A DNA stretch of 64,000 bases, taken from Thiocystis violacea. GTDB taxonomy: Bacteria > Pseudomonadota > Gammaproteobacteria > Chromatiales > Chromatiaceae. A program made the position numbers and the translations under genes. Position 1 is the first letter of the stretch, and each line of letters starts with the position of its first letter. Location of the stretch: contig NZ_NRRG01000001.1 in the NCBI RefSeq assembly GCF_016583575.1, forward strand, positions 186,001 through 250,000, given 5' to 3'. Below the pieces are notes generated by a model, which saw only the letters and a program-made list of their open reading frames with translations, searched no databases and had not been told where the DNA came from. Positions 45,790-56,121 of this stretch are shown one piece after another.

Positions 45790-48242
45790 ATGGCCCAGGC
45801 GCGCGCGCAAGGCTTGCATCTGCGCGCTTACATCCTGCTGTTCCTGCTGACCTTCGGGTTGATGCCGCTGATCCTGGCGGCACTCATCAATCTGCCCCTG
45901 GTGCTGGACCGCACCGAGCTCTTCTATCAACGCGCCTATCTCCAGAATCTGCGCGCCGACTTCCGCGATCTGGACCAGCATCTGGCGAGCCGTCACGAGA
46001 TGATCCGGCTCCTGGCCAAGTTGCCCGAACCCGGCCTCATCATGGGCGAGCAGGGCGAGGCGGACGAGATCGATGTCGCGCGCGCCCGCTATACCTCCTG
46101 GATCAATCAGATCCTCTCCGATCAGCGCGACGTCATCCAGATCCTCTTCGTCGGGGACGATGGCCTAGAGCGCTTCTGGCTGGCGCGCGACGCCCGCACC
46201 CAGGAATGGCGACCGACCCCCCAGCCACCCCAGGTTCCGAACCAGCAGTTTCTCGCCGCCGGACTGGAGAGCCCGCCCGGCACCGTGATGGTCAGCCGCA
46301 TTCGGGTCGATTCCAAGGCCGGGGGCGAGGATCCGCGTCAGCTCATGACCCTGAACCTGGTGAGTCAGATCGGCGGGGATGGCGCCGAACCCCCGCCAGG
46401 TGTGGTGGTGCTGACCATCGACGTCGGCGGTCTCGCCCAATCCTACCGCGATACCCTCTGGGTCAATCATGACGGAAGCTATCTGCGTCCCGGCCAGCCG
46501 GCCAACGGTCAGCCCGAGGCGTTCGAGACCTTTCCCGGACTCGCCGAGATGTTCGTCGAGGGCAAACTGGCGCTCTGGAAAGGCCGTCAGGGGCGACAGA
46601 TGCTGTGGGTGCCCATGTTCCTGACCGAGGACGGCTTCCCGCTCTGGGTCGGGCGGCTGGTCGATCCCTCGCCGATCGACGCCTTCCGCGACGAGCTGAT
46701 CGTGCGCGTGCTCTCCATCATCCTGCTGCTGGTGCTGGTGGTCATGGTGGTGGCGCGCTCGATCGCCAAGCGGCTGGAACACTTCGGCCATGAGCTGACC
46801 GGCGGGATCGGACGCATCCTGCGCGACGGTCATCCGCTGCGCTTCAGTTGGGGCGGGCCGCGCGAGATCCGTGAACTGGGCGAGCAACTCACCGCGCTCG
46901 CCGAGACCCACGCTGAGCATCTGCGCTCCGCCCAGGCGCATACCCGCGAGCTGGAGAAATCGAACCGCTACAAATCCCAGTTCCTGGCCAACGTCAGCCA
47001 TGAGCTGCGCACCCCGCTGAACTCCATCCTGCTCCTCTCCAAGATGCTCGCGGCCGACAGCAGCGGCCTGAATCCGGCCCAGCGCCGCCAGGCGCAGGTG
47101 ATCCACGAGGCGGGCCGGGATCTGCGCGCCATGATCGACAACATCCTCGACATCTCGCGGATCGAGGCCGGTCATGTGAGCGTGACGCTGGATTGGGTTG
47201 AGTTGAAACCCATGCTTGAGGAATTGATGGAACTCTGCGGCCCCCTGCTGGCCGGGAAGCCGGTCACGCTGGCCCTGGCCGTGGATGCGCGCGCCCGGAC
47301 CCGTCTGCGTACCGATCGGGGCAAGCTGCGCCAGATCCTCAAGAATTTTCTCTCCAATGCCATCAAATTCACCGACCGGGGGCAGGTGCTCATCCAGGTC
47401 GAGGCACGCGAGGATCCCGAGTACCCGGTGGCCTTGAGCGTGATCGATACCGGCATCGGGATCGCGCGCGACAAGCAGGAGATCATCTTCGAGGCCTTTC
47501 AGCAGGCCGACGGATCGACCCGCCGCCGCTATGGCGGCACCGGACTGGGTCTGTCCATCAGCCGCGAGCTGGCGACCCTGCTCGGCGGCTGGATCGAGGT
47601 GGAGAGCGCGCCCGGTGCTGGCGCGCGCTTCTCCCTGATGTTGCCGCTCTCGGCGGACGGGGCCAAGAGCGGCGTTCCGCACGAGGCCGTTCTGACCCAG
47701 ACCTCCGAACCCGACCCCATCGCCGAGGAGAACGAGCACGAAACCGCGCCCGCGCTTCCGTCCGATGGCGATCCGAGGCCGGGCGAGAGCTGGGTGCTCA
47801 TCATCGAGCGCGACGTCCGGACACTGGTGGCCCTCACCTCGGATCTCTCGCGCCGCGGCCTGCGGGTCCAGACCGCCGCCGACCTGGACGAGGCGCTGGA
47901 GACCCTGAGCGAGGAGGGCGAGGGCTGCGAACTGGTGCTGCTCGCCGCTCAGGTGTCGGCTGAAATGACCTGTGATACGATCCAGGCGCTCTTGGAGGAG
48001 ACCCAGGGCACGCATCCCGCGGTGGCCGTTCTTGGGTCGAACGGAGCGGAGGCCCAGTTCGTGAGCTGTCTCGGCGTCGGAGCGGTCGCCGTCCTGTCCA
48101 AACCCATCGTTCCCGATCAACTGACCGCCTTGCTGGCCAAGGTGCTGGGCCACCAGGCGGTGGCCGGCTCGACGGCCGCATCGAGCCAAGACAGCGGGCC
48201 GCGGGTCCGGACGCCGGCCAGTCGCCCAAAGGAGGAGACGAC

Positions 48243-48246
<4 letters not shown>
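45790..48246 (+). CDS. Hybrid sensor histidine kinase with degenerate C-terminal receiver
   Basis: 818 residues from the ATG at 45790. TM1 is at about 14-36, a large periplasmic domain at 37-302, and TM2 at 303-325. HisKA has H404 in NVSHELRTPLNSILLLSKML. The HATPase domain shows NFLSNAIKFTDRG, DTGIGIARDK and GGTGLGLSISREL. Residues 668-788 have a receiver fold, but the phospho-acceptor aspartate is replaced (LVLLAAQV) and the acidic pair is altered (IIERDVR); K771 is kept. The receiver is therefore probably a non-phosphorylated docking domain. It overlaps the REC-PAS gene by ATGA, the likely phosphorylation partner. Confidence 0.9.
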
Positions 48247-49124
<878 letters not shown>

Positions 49125-49145
49125 AAGTAGAAGTAAGGAGGATGG

Positions 49146-49484
49146 ATGATGATCGAGCCCACTTTACCCGACGCGTCCGAGGATGACGAGGATACCGCCC
49201 TGACCGCCAACGCACTCAAGGCGATGGCCCATCCACTGCGCTGGAAGATCCTCTGCTCGCTCGGCAAGAGCGAACTGTCGGTCGGCGAGATCGTCGACCG
49301 TACCGGAACCTCGCAGAGCAATATCTCGCAGCACCTCGAACAGCTCAGGAACAAGAACATCGTGGTGGCCCGCAAGGAGGCCAACCGGATCTATTACCGG
49401 ATTCGTAACACCCAGTTGCTCGAACTCATCGGCATCATGCGCGAGGTTCTCTGTCCGGCGAACCTGGACGATCGCGCCAAGTAG
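49146..49484 (+). CDS. ArsR-family repressor, candidate persulfide sensor (SqrR/BigR-like)
   Basis: 112 residues with a strong AAGGAGG site just upstream. The winged helix is ArsR-type: LKAMAHPLRWKILCSLGKSE, SVGEIVDRTGTSQSNISQHL, and the wing NRIYYRIRN. It lacks the ELCVCD metal site. It has only two cysteines, C37 on the helix before the HTH and C103 in the C-terminal helix (MREVLCP). They are 66 residues apart, the same separation as the C41/C107 pair that forms the polysulfide bridge in SqrR. This suggests a reactive-sulfur-responsive repressor. It lies 21 nt after the REC-PAS gene. The sensing role is inference; the family is firm. Confidence 0.85.
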   Translation: MMIEPTLPDASEDDEDTALTANALKAMAHPLRWKILCSLGKSELSVGEIVDRTGTSQSNISQHLEQLRNKNIVVARKEANRIYYRIRNTQLLELIGIMREVLCPANLDDRAK

Positions 49485-49540
49485 CCCCATCCCCGCCCGC
49501 TGGCTCGCAAGGGGCGATGGTCCCCTTATCCGAGCCGCGC

Positions 49541-49570
49541 TTGTGACCGTCACGCCCCTTTACCCATAAT
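49541..49570 (+). promoter_or_regulatory. Candidate sigma-70 promoter for speE
   Basis: TTGTGA (49541-49546), an 18-nt spacer and CATAAT (49565-49570) lie about 30 nt upstream of the speE ATG. The -10 matches at 5 of 6 positions and the -35 at 4 of 6. Confidence 0.5.
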
Positions 49571-49601
49571 GGCGGCCCTCATTCTCCACGGGATATCCGC
49601 C

Positions 49602-50459
49602 ATGCTCGACCCCAATCAATGGTTCTCTGAAATCGCGGGGGACACGGGGAGCGCCTTCTCGCTCAAGCTCCGCGCCAGGCTCCACGAGGAGCAGACCCCT
49701 TACCAGCGCATCGAGATCCTCGACACCGAGGGTTTTGGCCATCTCATGGTCATCGACGGCTGCACCATGCTCTCGACCCGCGACAACTTTCTCTATCACG
49801 AGATGATGTCGCATCCGGCGCTCTACACCCACCCGGCCCCCAGGCACGTCTGCATCATCGGCGGCGGGGATTGCGGAACCCTGCGCGAGGTGCTCAAGCA
49901 CCCCGAGGTGGAATCCGCCGTGCAGATCGACATCGACGAGGCCGTCACCCGACTCGCCGAACGTTATTTCCCCGAGCTGACCGAATCCAACGCGGATCCA
50001 CGCGCCCGACTCCTGTTCGAGGACGGGGTACGCTGGATCCAGGACGCCCCCGAGGGCGGCCTCGACATCATCATCGTCGACAGCACGGACCCGGTCGGAC
50101 CGGCCGTCGGGCTTTTCACCAGCGATTTCTACGCCCAGTGCCGGCGCGCGCTGGGGGCGAACGGAATCCTCGTTCAGCAGAGCGAGTCACCGCTCCTGCA
50201 CATGGACATCCTGAGCGGGATGCACCAGGCGATGCGCGCGGCCGGCTTTAGCGAGACACGAACCCTCTTCTTCCCCCAGCCCATCTATCCCTCCGGCTGG
50301 TGGAGCGCGACCATGGCCGGCAAGGGCACGAGCCTTGAGGATTTCCGCGTCCAGGATATCGAGCGCAAATCCTTCGAGACCCAGTATTACAACCAGGAAA
50401 TTCACCGCGCCGCCCTGGCGCGACCCGAATTTTTCCGACCCGCGTTGATGGGGAACTGA
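49602..50459 (+). CDS. speE: Spermidine synthase
   Basis: 285 residues from the ATG at 49602 (MLDPNQWFSEIAGD). It transfers an aminopropyl group from decarboxylated SAM to putrescine. Motifs: HEMMSHPAL, CIIGGGDCGTLREVLKHPEV (usually GGGDGG; one Gly is Cys here), QIDIDEAV and the catalytic aspartate in IIVDSTDPVGPAVGLF. Full length. speD is not in the window. Confidence 0.96.
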   Translation: MLDPNQWFSEIAGDTGSAFSLKLRARLHEEQTPYQRIEILDTEGFGHLMVIDGCTMLSTRDNFLYHEMMSHPALYTHPAPRHVCIIGGGDCGTLREVLKHPEVESAVQIDIDEAVTRLAERYFPELTESNADPRARLLFEDGVRWIQDAPEGGLDIIIVDSTDPVGPAVGLFTSDFYAQCRRALGANGILVQQSESPLLHMDILSGMHQAMRAAGFSETRTLFFPQPIYPSGWWSATMAGKGTSLEDFRVQDIERKSFETQYYNQEIHRAALARPEFFRPALMGN

Positions 50460-50614
50460 GCGTATTGGCGTGAGTGGCGCGCGCCTTCCAGCGCCTGGAT
50501 ACCGGTCGCCTCGGCCTGCTGGCACCAGCTCTGGAGCATGAGCAGAAGCCCTTCCTGGGTCGGCGCGCCGCGCACCCAGATATCCTGCAAGCACTCGCGA
50601 TCCAGGAACAGGTT
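50456..50614 (-). pseudogene. Remnant of a fatty acid desaturase C-terminus
   Basis: On the minus strand, between a TAA at 50615-50617 and the speE 3' end, a ~50-codon open stretch reads LFLDRECLQDIWVRGAPTQE then GLLLMLQSWCQQAEATGIQA. The pattern LQ-x-WC-x-x-AE-x-x-GI-x-AL is typical of the last 40 residues of gammaproteobacterial acyl-CoA desaturases. There is no start codon context or upstream desaturase body: the hydantoinase gene ends at 50641. After ALE the usual EF is missing, which suggests a small deletion. It looks like a decayed gene tail; identification rests on this one motif. Confidence 0.4.
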
Positions 50615-50640
50615 TTACAACGGCCCAGGTCGAACGCGGC

Positions 50641-52602
50641 TCAGATCCGCGTCAGGAGCAGATTCCCGATGGCGTCCAGGCGGGCCTTCCAGCCTGGGGC
50701 CAGCCAGGTGGTAGAGACGGCATCGGCGATGACCGCCGGGCCGACCCGGTCGGCGTCCCTGGCCAGCGACTCGCGCGCCAGAACGGGCACGGGGCGGTCG
50801 CATCCATGGGCGAGCCGGGTTCGCGGTGCGCCTGTCGGAGCCGATGGAACACACTCGGGCAGGCGCGGGAGGGACATCGGCGCGCGCACGCGAACCCGCA
50901 GGTTGACCAGTTCGACCGGAAGCTCCAGACGATGGCCATAGGCCGCCTCATGCGTCGCGTGAAAATCGGCCATGAGGTCCGCGACCCCGGTCCAGGGCCG
51001 ATTCAGCGTGTGGGACTGGCCCTGGTAGCGCAGATCCAGCGACGACTCGACGCGAAGCCGATCGGCAGGCGTCCCTTCCTGGAGCAACTCGGCGCGGCCC
51101 TCGTCGGCGAGGGCGCGCAGGGCCGTCTCGATCTCGCGATCGTCCAGGTCGCCGAGCAATCCAAGCCGGGTCTTGGTCAGCGTCCGTCCCGAGGGCGCGA
51201 CCAGCATCCCCAGCGCGGACAGCACCCCGCCATGAACGGGCGCCATGGCCCGCGTCATCCCGAGCGCCTCGGCCAGGGCGCAGACATGCAGCCCGCCCGC
51301 GCCGCCGAACGCGGTGAGGATGAAATCGCGCGGGTCCAGACCGCGTTGCACCGAGATGACCCGCAGCGCCCGCGCCATGTGCTCGTCGGCGATCCGGACG
51401 ATACCCAGGGCGGCCTCTTCCAGCCCCAGGCCCAAAGCCTCGGCGACGCGGCCGACGGCGCTGCGCGCGGCCTCGGAATCGAGCCGCATCCGTCCGCCCA
51501 GAAAGCCGTCCGGGTCCAGCCGTCCCAGCACCAGGTTGGCGTCGGTCACCGTCGGCTCGGTGCCGCCGCGACCATAGCAGGCCGGTCCCGGATCCGCCCC
51601 GGCGGACTCGGGACCGACCAGCAGCAGACCGCCGGCGTCGACGCGGGCAATGGAGCCGCCGCCCGCGCCGATGGTGTGCATGTCCACCATCGGCAGGGCG
51701 ACCGGGAAGCCGGCGATGCGTCCGGCCGTGGTCAGACGCGGCTCGCCGTCGATCAGTGCGACATCGGTCGAGGTGCCGCCCATGTCGAAGCTCAGCAGCC
51801 GACGCGGCGTCCCATCGGCGGAGGCGACGAAGGCCGCGCCGGCCAGCCCGCCGGCCGGCCCGGAGAGCAGCAGCCGCGCCGCGTGACGTGCGGTGCGCTC
51901 GGCCGCGACCGCCTCGCCGCTGCTCTGCATCACCGCCACCCGCGCGCCCGGCAGACCGGCCGCGAGCCGGTCGAGATAACCGGCGACCAGGGGTCCGACC
52001 CAGGCGTTGAGCCAGGTCGCGATGCCGCGCTCGTACTCGCCGATCAGCGGCAGCACCTCGGAGGAGCGCGAGACGAAGCGATCCGCCGGCAGGGCCTCCG
52101 CCAGGGCGCGCTCGGCGCTGTCGTCGAGATAGGAGAAGAGCAGATTGATGGCGATCGACTCCGGAGCGAGCCGCGCCACCTCGGCCTTGAAGGCGTCCAG
52201 ATCCGTCTCGGTCAGCGGCTCCACCCAGCCGCCGTCCGCGCCGAGCCGCCCGCCGGTCTCGATGCAGAGTTCGGGCGGCACCGGCGGTCGGCGCGGCGGC
52301 GGCTGAAGATCGTAGAGATCCGGTCGCGCCTGTCGCCCGATGGTCAGCAGATCCTTGAGCCCCCGGTTGGCGACATAGAGGGTGCGCGCGCCCTTGCCCT
52401 CCAGCACCGCGTTGGTCGCGACCGTGCTGCCATGCACCACGCGCAGATCGCGCGGATCCAGGCCGAGATCGGCGATCCCCTGGAGGATGGCGCGCTCGGG
52501 CGCGGACGGGGTCGAGAGCACCTTATGGATGCGCACCTCGCCCTCGCGCCAGAGGACGAAATCGGTGAAGGTGCCGCCGGTGTCGATGCCGATCAGGGTC
52601 AT
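50641..52602 (-). CDS. hyuA: Hydantoinase/oxoprolinase subunit A (HyuA)
   Basis: 653 residues with hydantoinase A N-terminal and main domains. MTLIGIDTGGTFTDFVLW (ATP-phosphate site), VVHGSTVATNAVLEGKGA, LLSFDMGGTSTDVALIDGEP, and GAGGGSIARVDAGGLLLVGP are signatures. HyuA normally works with a HyuB subunit to open cyclic amides such as hydantoins or 5-oxoproline with ATP; no hyuB is adjacent. It overlaps the end of the penicillin-acylase-type gene upstream by ATGA, so the two form an operon. Substrate unknown. Confidence 0.9.
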   Translation of the reverse strand: MTLIGIDTGGTFTDFVLWREGEVRIHKVLSTPSAPERAILQGIADLGLDPRDLRVVHGSTVATNAVLEGKGARTLYVANRGLKDLLTIGRQARPDLYDLQPPPRRPPVPPELCIETGGRLGADGGWVEPLTETDLDAFKAEVARLAPESIAINLLFSYLDDSAERALAEALPADRFVSRSSEVLPLIGEYERGIATWLNAWVGPLVAGYLDRLAAGLPGARVAVMQSSGEAVAAERTARHAARLLLSGPAGGLAGAAFVASADGTPRRLLSFDMGGTSTDVALIDGEPRLTTAGRIAGFPVALPMVDMHTIGAGGGSIARVDAGGLLLVGPESAGADPGPACYGRGGTEPTVTDANLVLGRLDPDGFLGGRMRLDSEAARSAVGRVAEALGLGLEEAALGIVRIADEHMARALRVISVQRGLDPRDFILTAFGGAGGLHVCALAEALGMTRAMAPVHGGVLSALGMLVAPSGRTLTKTRLGLLGDLDDREIETALRALADEGRAELLQEGTPADRLRVESSLDLRYQGQSHTLNRPWTGVADLMADFHATHEAAYGHRLELPVELVNLRVRVRAPMSLPRLPECVPSAPTGAPRTRLAHGCDRPVPVLARESLARDADRVGPAVIADAVSTTWLAPGWKARLDAIGNLLLTRI

Positions 52603-55058
52603 GGGGTCGCGCCTTCCTCGGGCGGGAGCAGCCGGAGCCGGCCGATGGTCTCGTCCTCCGCCGGGCCGTTCCAGGGCCAGGGATGACCGCGCACCGCCAG
52701 CCAGTCCTGGAGCTGGTCGGTTCGGTAGGGGGAAAAGGGATGTCCGGACTGGCCGAGCGGCAGGGTGCCTCGGGTCTGGCTCCAGTCCGATGGCGTGGCG
52801 ACGAAACGCATGGAGGCGGCGAAGAGTCCCTCGCCTGGATTCTGGGGCAGGGTTTTCATGATATCGATGGTGTCGGAGCTGCCGCCGACCGCGATCGGCC
52901 CGACGCTGAACAGCCGACCAAGCAGCGGAATGGCGTCGAAGGCATGTGGAAACTTGAGCGAACGGATCTGGTCCAGCCGAACGCCGTCCGCGTCGCCCGA
53001 GCGCGCGGTCAGTTCCGCCCAGACTGCGAGAATGGCGCGCGCCCAGATGGCGGCGGGGGTCTCGACCTCGGGTGTTCCGATGTCGTCCCAGAAGCTGGAA
53101 TCGCCGCTGCGCAGGGTCTCCTGCAAGGGGCTGTAGGCGACGCTGACCAACGACATGAGCAGCGGCAGATCCTCGCCCAACTCATCGGCGTAGAGCGCCC
53201 GGAACAGGGCCGGTTCCAGCAGGGCGGCGAAGGCGGCGGGGCGGCTCGCGCCATCCATGGTCCCGTCCCAGTCCAGCAGATGGGTCGCGGCGATCTCCCA
53301 GGCGCGCGGATCCAGGTCGCGGATCTCTGGCTCCAGTCGACGCACCGAGGCTTGCATCTGGCGGCCCTGGAAACTGACCCGATCGGCCTGGATCGCGGCC
53401 ATGGACTCGGGCGTGAGCGGCGGGGCCTTCGCGATCCGCTCGGCGACGCGCTGCGCGCGATGCGGCGACATCCAGGACCGGCTGACCTGGACCGGGTGGT
53501 CGCTCGGGATGGTGCGGTTATTGGCCGTGATCAGAACGTCCCCGGCCGGGTTGGTCGAGCTTGGGTTCAGCGCTTGGGGAACATGGCCTTGCCAGGCGTA
53601 AGCCTCGATCCAGCCCGGCGAGGGAAAGGCCCCGGAGCCCGCACCGCGCTCGGGCAGCAGGCCGGTCACCTGCCAGGCGATGCCGCCGTCGCGATGGGCC
53701 AGCATCAGATTGGTCGAGACATGCCGGAAGTCGAGACCCGCCGTCCGCGCCTCCTCCAGCGTGGTCGCCTCGGCCAGTCCGCGCACCGCCTGGAAGCTCC
53801 GGTCGGGCCGATCATGGTTCTGGCGCAATACCAGCAGATCGATCAGGCCGGGCTCGGGCAGGTCCATCAGGGTGCCGGTCGTGTCCCCCAGAATCTCATT
53901 CAGGACCACGCCCCGGCTGGTCGAGCGAATCGCGATCTCGACCGGCTCGCCGCCCCTGACCAGGACGCGCTCCCGGCGGATCTGGATCGGCTCCGGCTCA
54001 CCGCCCGCGCGCTCCACATGGTGGCCATCGGGCGTCGGGCGCTCGATGAAGATGTCCTGGGTATCGGCGATAACGGTGGTGAAGCCCCAGGCCAGATCCG
54101 CGTTGTGGCCGATCAGGACCAGCGGCACACCGGGCAGGGCGACGCCGGCGACATGCAGCCCGCGCGCGATCAGCTCCAGCTCGTACCAGATCCCCGGCAT
54201 TGAGAGCGCCAGATGGGGGTCGTTGGCGAGCATGGCCGCGCCGTTCGCGGTCCTGGATCCGGTGACCAGCCAGGCGTTGCTCGCCGGTCCGGGAATCGGC
54301 AGCCCGAGTCGGCCCGGAAGCGCAAGCATCCGATCGAAGGCGGCGACATCCACCTGGCCCATCCGAGCCCCGTCCGGCCCGGCGAGATAGCGGACCAGCT
54401 CGGGCGCGACCTCGGGGGCCGGAAGGCCCTCGTCAGTTGGGAAGAGTTCGCGCGCCCGCTCCGGCCCGAGTCGTTGGGCCAGACGCAGAAAGGTCAGCTC
54501 GCCGCGCGCGTTGAAGGACTGGGTCCAGGCCATGTAGGCGCCGATCGCCAGGCTGTCCTCCGCGTGCCAGGGGGCGGGTACGAGACCGGCGATCCGGTAT
54601 TCCAGCGGACGCCGGTTCCCTGCCAGGTAGGCGTTCACCCCCGATGCGTAGGCATCGAGCAACGCCCGATCGGATGGCTCCATTCCTTCCAGGGCGCGTC
54701 GTGCCTCGCCCGCCAGTCCGACCGTGCGGAAGAAACGGTCCACCGGAAGCGCGTCCGGGCCGAACAGCTCGGCCAAACGCCCCGAGGCCAGCCGACGCAG
54801 CAGATCCATCTGCCAAAGTCGCTCCGACGCCACCACATAGCCCTGTGCGAAGAGCAGATCCTGGAGATTCTCCGCCTCGATGCTCGGCACGGCATGCGGC
54901 CCGAAACGCACGTTCACCGGCCGATTCAGACCCGGCATGATCAGCGAGCCCGAGTAAGCGGGTTCGGCGCGCTTGGCCAGCCAATAGAGGCCACCGAAGC
55001 CGACGAGCGGAAGCGCAAGCAGAATGGAGAGGATCCAGAGGATCGTTCGACGCAACAT
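52599..55058 (-). CDS. Penicillin-acylase (penicillin G amidase) family protein
   Basis: 819 residues. An N-terminal hydrophobic segment (TILWILSILLALPLVGFGGL) gives membrane anchoring or export. This is an Ntn hydrolase made as one chain and self-cleaved to alpha and beta subunits. The new N-terminal nucleophile is S260 in GPASNAWLV, followed by ANDPHLALSMPGIWYE. LWQMDLLRRLASGRLAELFG in the alpha part and AITANNRT-like VLITANNRTIPSDHP in the beta part match the family. Substrates of relatives include beta-lactams and acyl-homoserine lactones. It is the first gene of an operon with hyuA and is divergent from hemF (72-nt gap). Confidence 0.92.
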   Translation of the reverse strand: MLRRTILWILSILLALPLVGFGGLYWLAKRAEPAYSGSLIMPGLNRPVNVRFGPHAVPSIEAENLQDLLFAQGYVVASERLWQMDLLRRLASGRLAELFGPDALPVDRFFRTVGLAGEARRALEGMEPSDRALLDAYASGVNAYLAGNRRPLEYRIAGLVPAPWHAEDSLAIGAYMAWTQSFNARGELTFLRLAQRLGPERARELFPTDEGLPAPEVAPELVRYLAGPDGARMGQVDVAAFDRMLALPGRLGLPIPGPASNAWLVTGSRTANGAAMLANDPHLALSMPGIWYELELIARGLHVAGVALPGVPLVLIGHNADLAWGFTTVIADTQDIFIERPTPDGHHVERAGGEPEPIQIRRERVLVRGGEPVEIAIRSTSRGVVLNEILGDTTGTLMDLPEPGLIDLLVLRQNHDRPDRSFQAVRGLAEATTLEEARTAGLDFRHVSTNLMLAHRDGGIAWQVTGLLPERGAGSGAFPSPGWIEAYAWQGHVPQALNPSSTNPAGDVLITANNRTIPSDHPVQVSRSWMSPHRAQRVAERIAKAPPLTPESMAAIQADRVSFQGRQMQASVRRLEPEIRDLDPRAWEIAATHLLDWDGTMDGASRPAAFAALLEPALFRALYADELGEDLPLLMSLVSVAYSPLQETLRSGDSSFWDDIGTPEVETPAAIWARAILAVWAELTARSGDADGVRLDQIRSLKFPHAFDAIPLLGRLFSVGPIAVGGSSDTIDIMKTLPQNPGEGLFAASMRFVATPSDWSQTRGTLPLGQSGHPFSPYRTDQLQDWLAVRGHPWPWNGPAEDETIGRLRLLPPEEGATP

Positions 55059-55130
55059 GAGGCTCTACACCCGGTCGGAGCTTGTTTATGATCGCTGTGG
55101 CCATTGTCCCACCCCGGAGGAATCGAAGCG

Positions 55131-56072
55131 ATGTCGAGCCAGCCCGATATCCAGGCCGTCAAAACCTATCTGATGAACTTGCAGGACAGTATTACCGAGG
55201 CGCTGCGAGCAACCGACGGCGGTGCCGGCTTTCGCCAGGACACCTGGGACCGACCCGGCGGCGGAGGAGGGCGCACCCGGGTGATGCAGTCGGGCGCGGT
55301 CTTCGAGCAGTGCGGCATCAATTTCTCGCACGTCTTCGGCGACCGGCTCCCGCCCTCGGCCAGCGCGCATCGGCCCGAACTCGCGGGTCGACGCTTCGAG
55401 GCCATGGGCGTCTCGCTGGTCTCGCATCCCTGGAATCCCTACGTCCCTTCCTCGCATCTCAACGTGCGCTTCTTCATCGCCGAAAAAGACGGCGAGGAGC
55501 CGGTCTGGTGGTTCGGCGGCGGCTTCGATCTCACGCCCTACTATGGCTTCGAGGAGGACGTGATCCACTGGCACCGAAACGCACGCGAGGCCTGCGCGCC
55601 CTTCGGCGAGGATCTCTATCCGCGCCTCAAGGCTTGGTGCGACCAGTATTTCTTCATCAAGCATCGCAACGAGCCACGCGGGGTCGGCGGTCTCTTTTTC
55701 GACGATTTCGATCAAGGTGGATTCGACAACGCCTTCGCCTTCCTGCGCAGCGTCGGCGATCACTACCTGCCGGGTTATCTCCCGATCGTCAACCGTCGCT
55801 GGGCGAGAATGCACGGCGACCGCGAGCGTGACTTCCAACTCTATCGGCGCGGACGTTACGTGGAGTTCAATCTGGTCCATGACCGGGGGACGCTGTTCGG
55901 TCTACAGTCGGGCGGGCGTGCCGAATCCATCCTGGTCTCGATGCCACCCGAGGTGAGCTGGCGCTATGACTATCGGCCGGAGGCGGGAAGCCCGGAGGCT
56001 GAGCTGTATGAACGCTTCCTGGTCGTGAGGGATTGGTTGGACGAACCCGTGGCGGCGACCTTGGTCGCTTGA
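55131..56072 (+). CDS. hemF: Oxygen-dependent coproporphyrinogen III oxidase
   Basis: 313 residues from the ATG at 55131, with CCGGAGGAAT upstream. It oxidatively decarboxylates coproporphyrinogen III in heme and bacteriochlorophyll precursor synthesis. Motifs: [68 protein letters not shown], and the C-terminal [20 protein letters not shown]. Presence of the aerobic enzyme indicates growth with oxygen at least part of the time. Confidence 0.97.
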   Translation: MSSQPDIQAVKTYLMNLQDSITEALRATDGGAGFRQDTWDRPGGGGGRTRVMQSGAVFEQCGINFSHVFGDRLPPSASAHRPELAGRRFEAMGVSLVSHPWNPYVPSSHLNVRFFIAEKDGEEPVWWFGGGFDLTPYYGFEEDVIHWHRNAREACAPFGEDLYPRLKAWCDQYFFIKHRNEPRGVGGLFFDDFDQGGFDNAFAFLRSVGDHYLPGYLPIVNRRWARMHGDRERDFQLYRRGRYVEFNLVHDRGTLFGLQSGGRAESILVSMPPEVSWRYDYRPEAGSPEAELYERFLVVRDWLDEPVAATLVA

Positions 56073-56097
56073 TGGGCGAGCCTGCCTACTCGGTTCC

Positions 56098-56117
56098 GGC
56101 GGGCCTGAAGGCCCGCC
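56098..56117. terminator. GC-rich hairpin between convergent hemF and DUF3581 genes
   Basis: GGCGGGCC (56098-56105), TGAA loop, GGCCCGCC (56110-56117): a perfect 8-bp stem 25 nt after hemF and 4 nt before the end of the minus-strand gene. There is no clear T-run, so it may slow or stop polymerase from either side. Confidence 0.55.
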
Positions 56118-56121
56118 ACCC

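Noticed and set aside
50474-50941. 155-codon plus-strand frame at the hyuA 3' end
   Set aside because: It is antisense to hyuA and the desaturase remnant and has no resemblance to a family.
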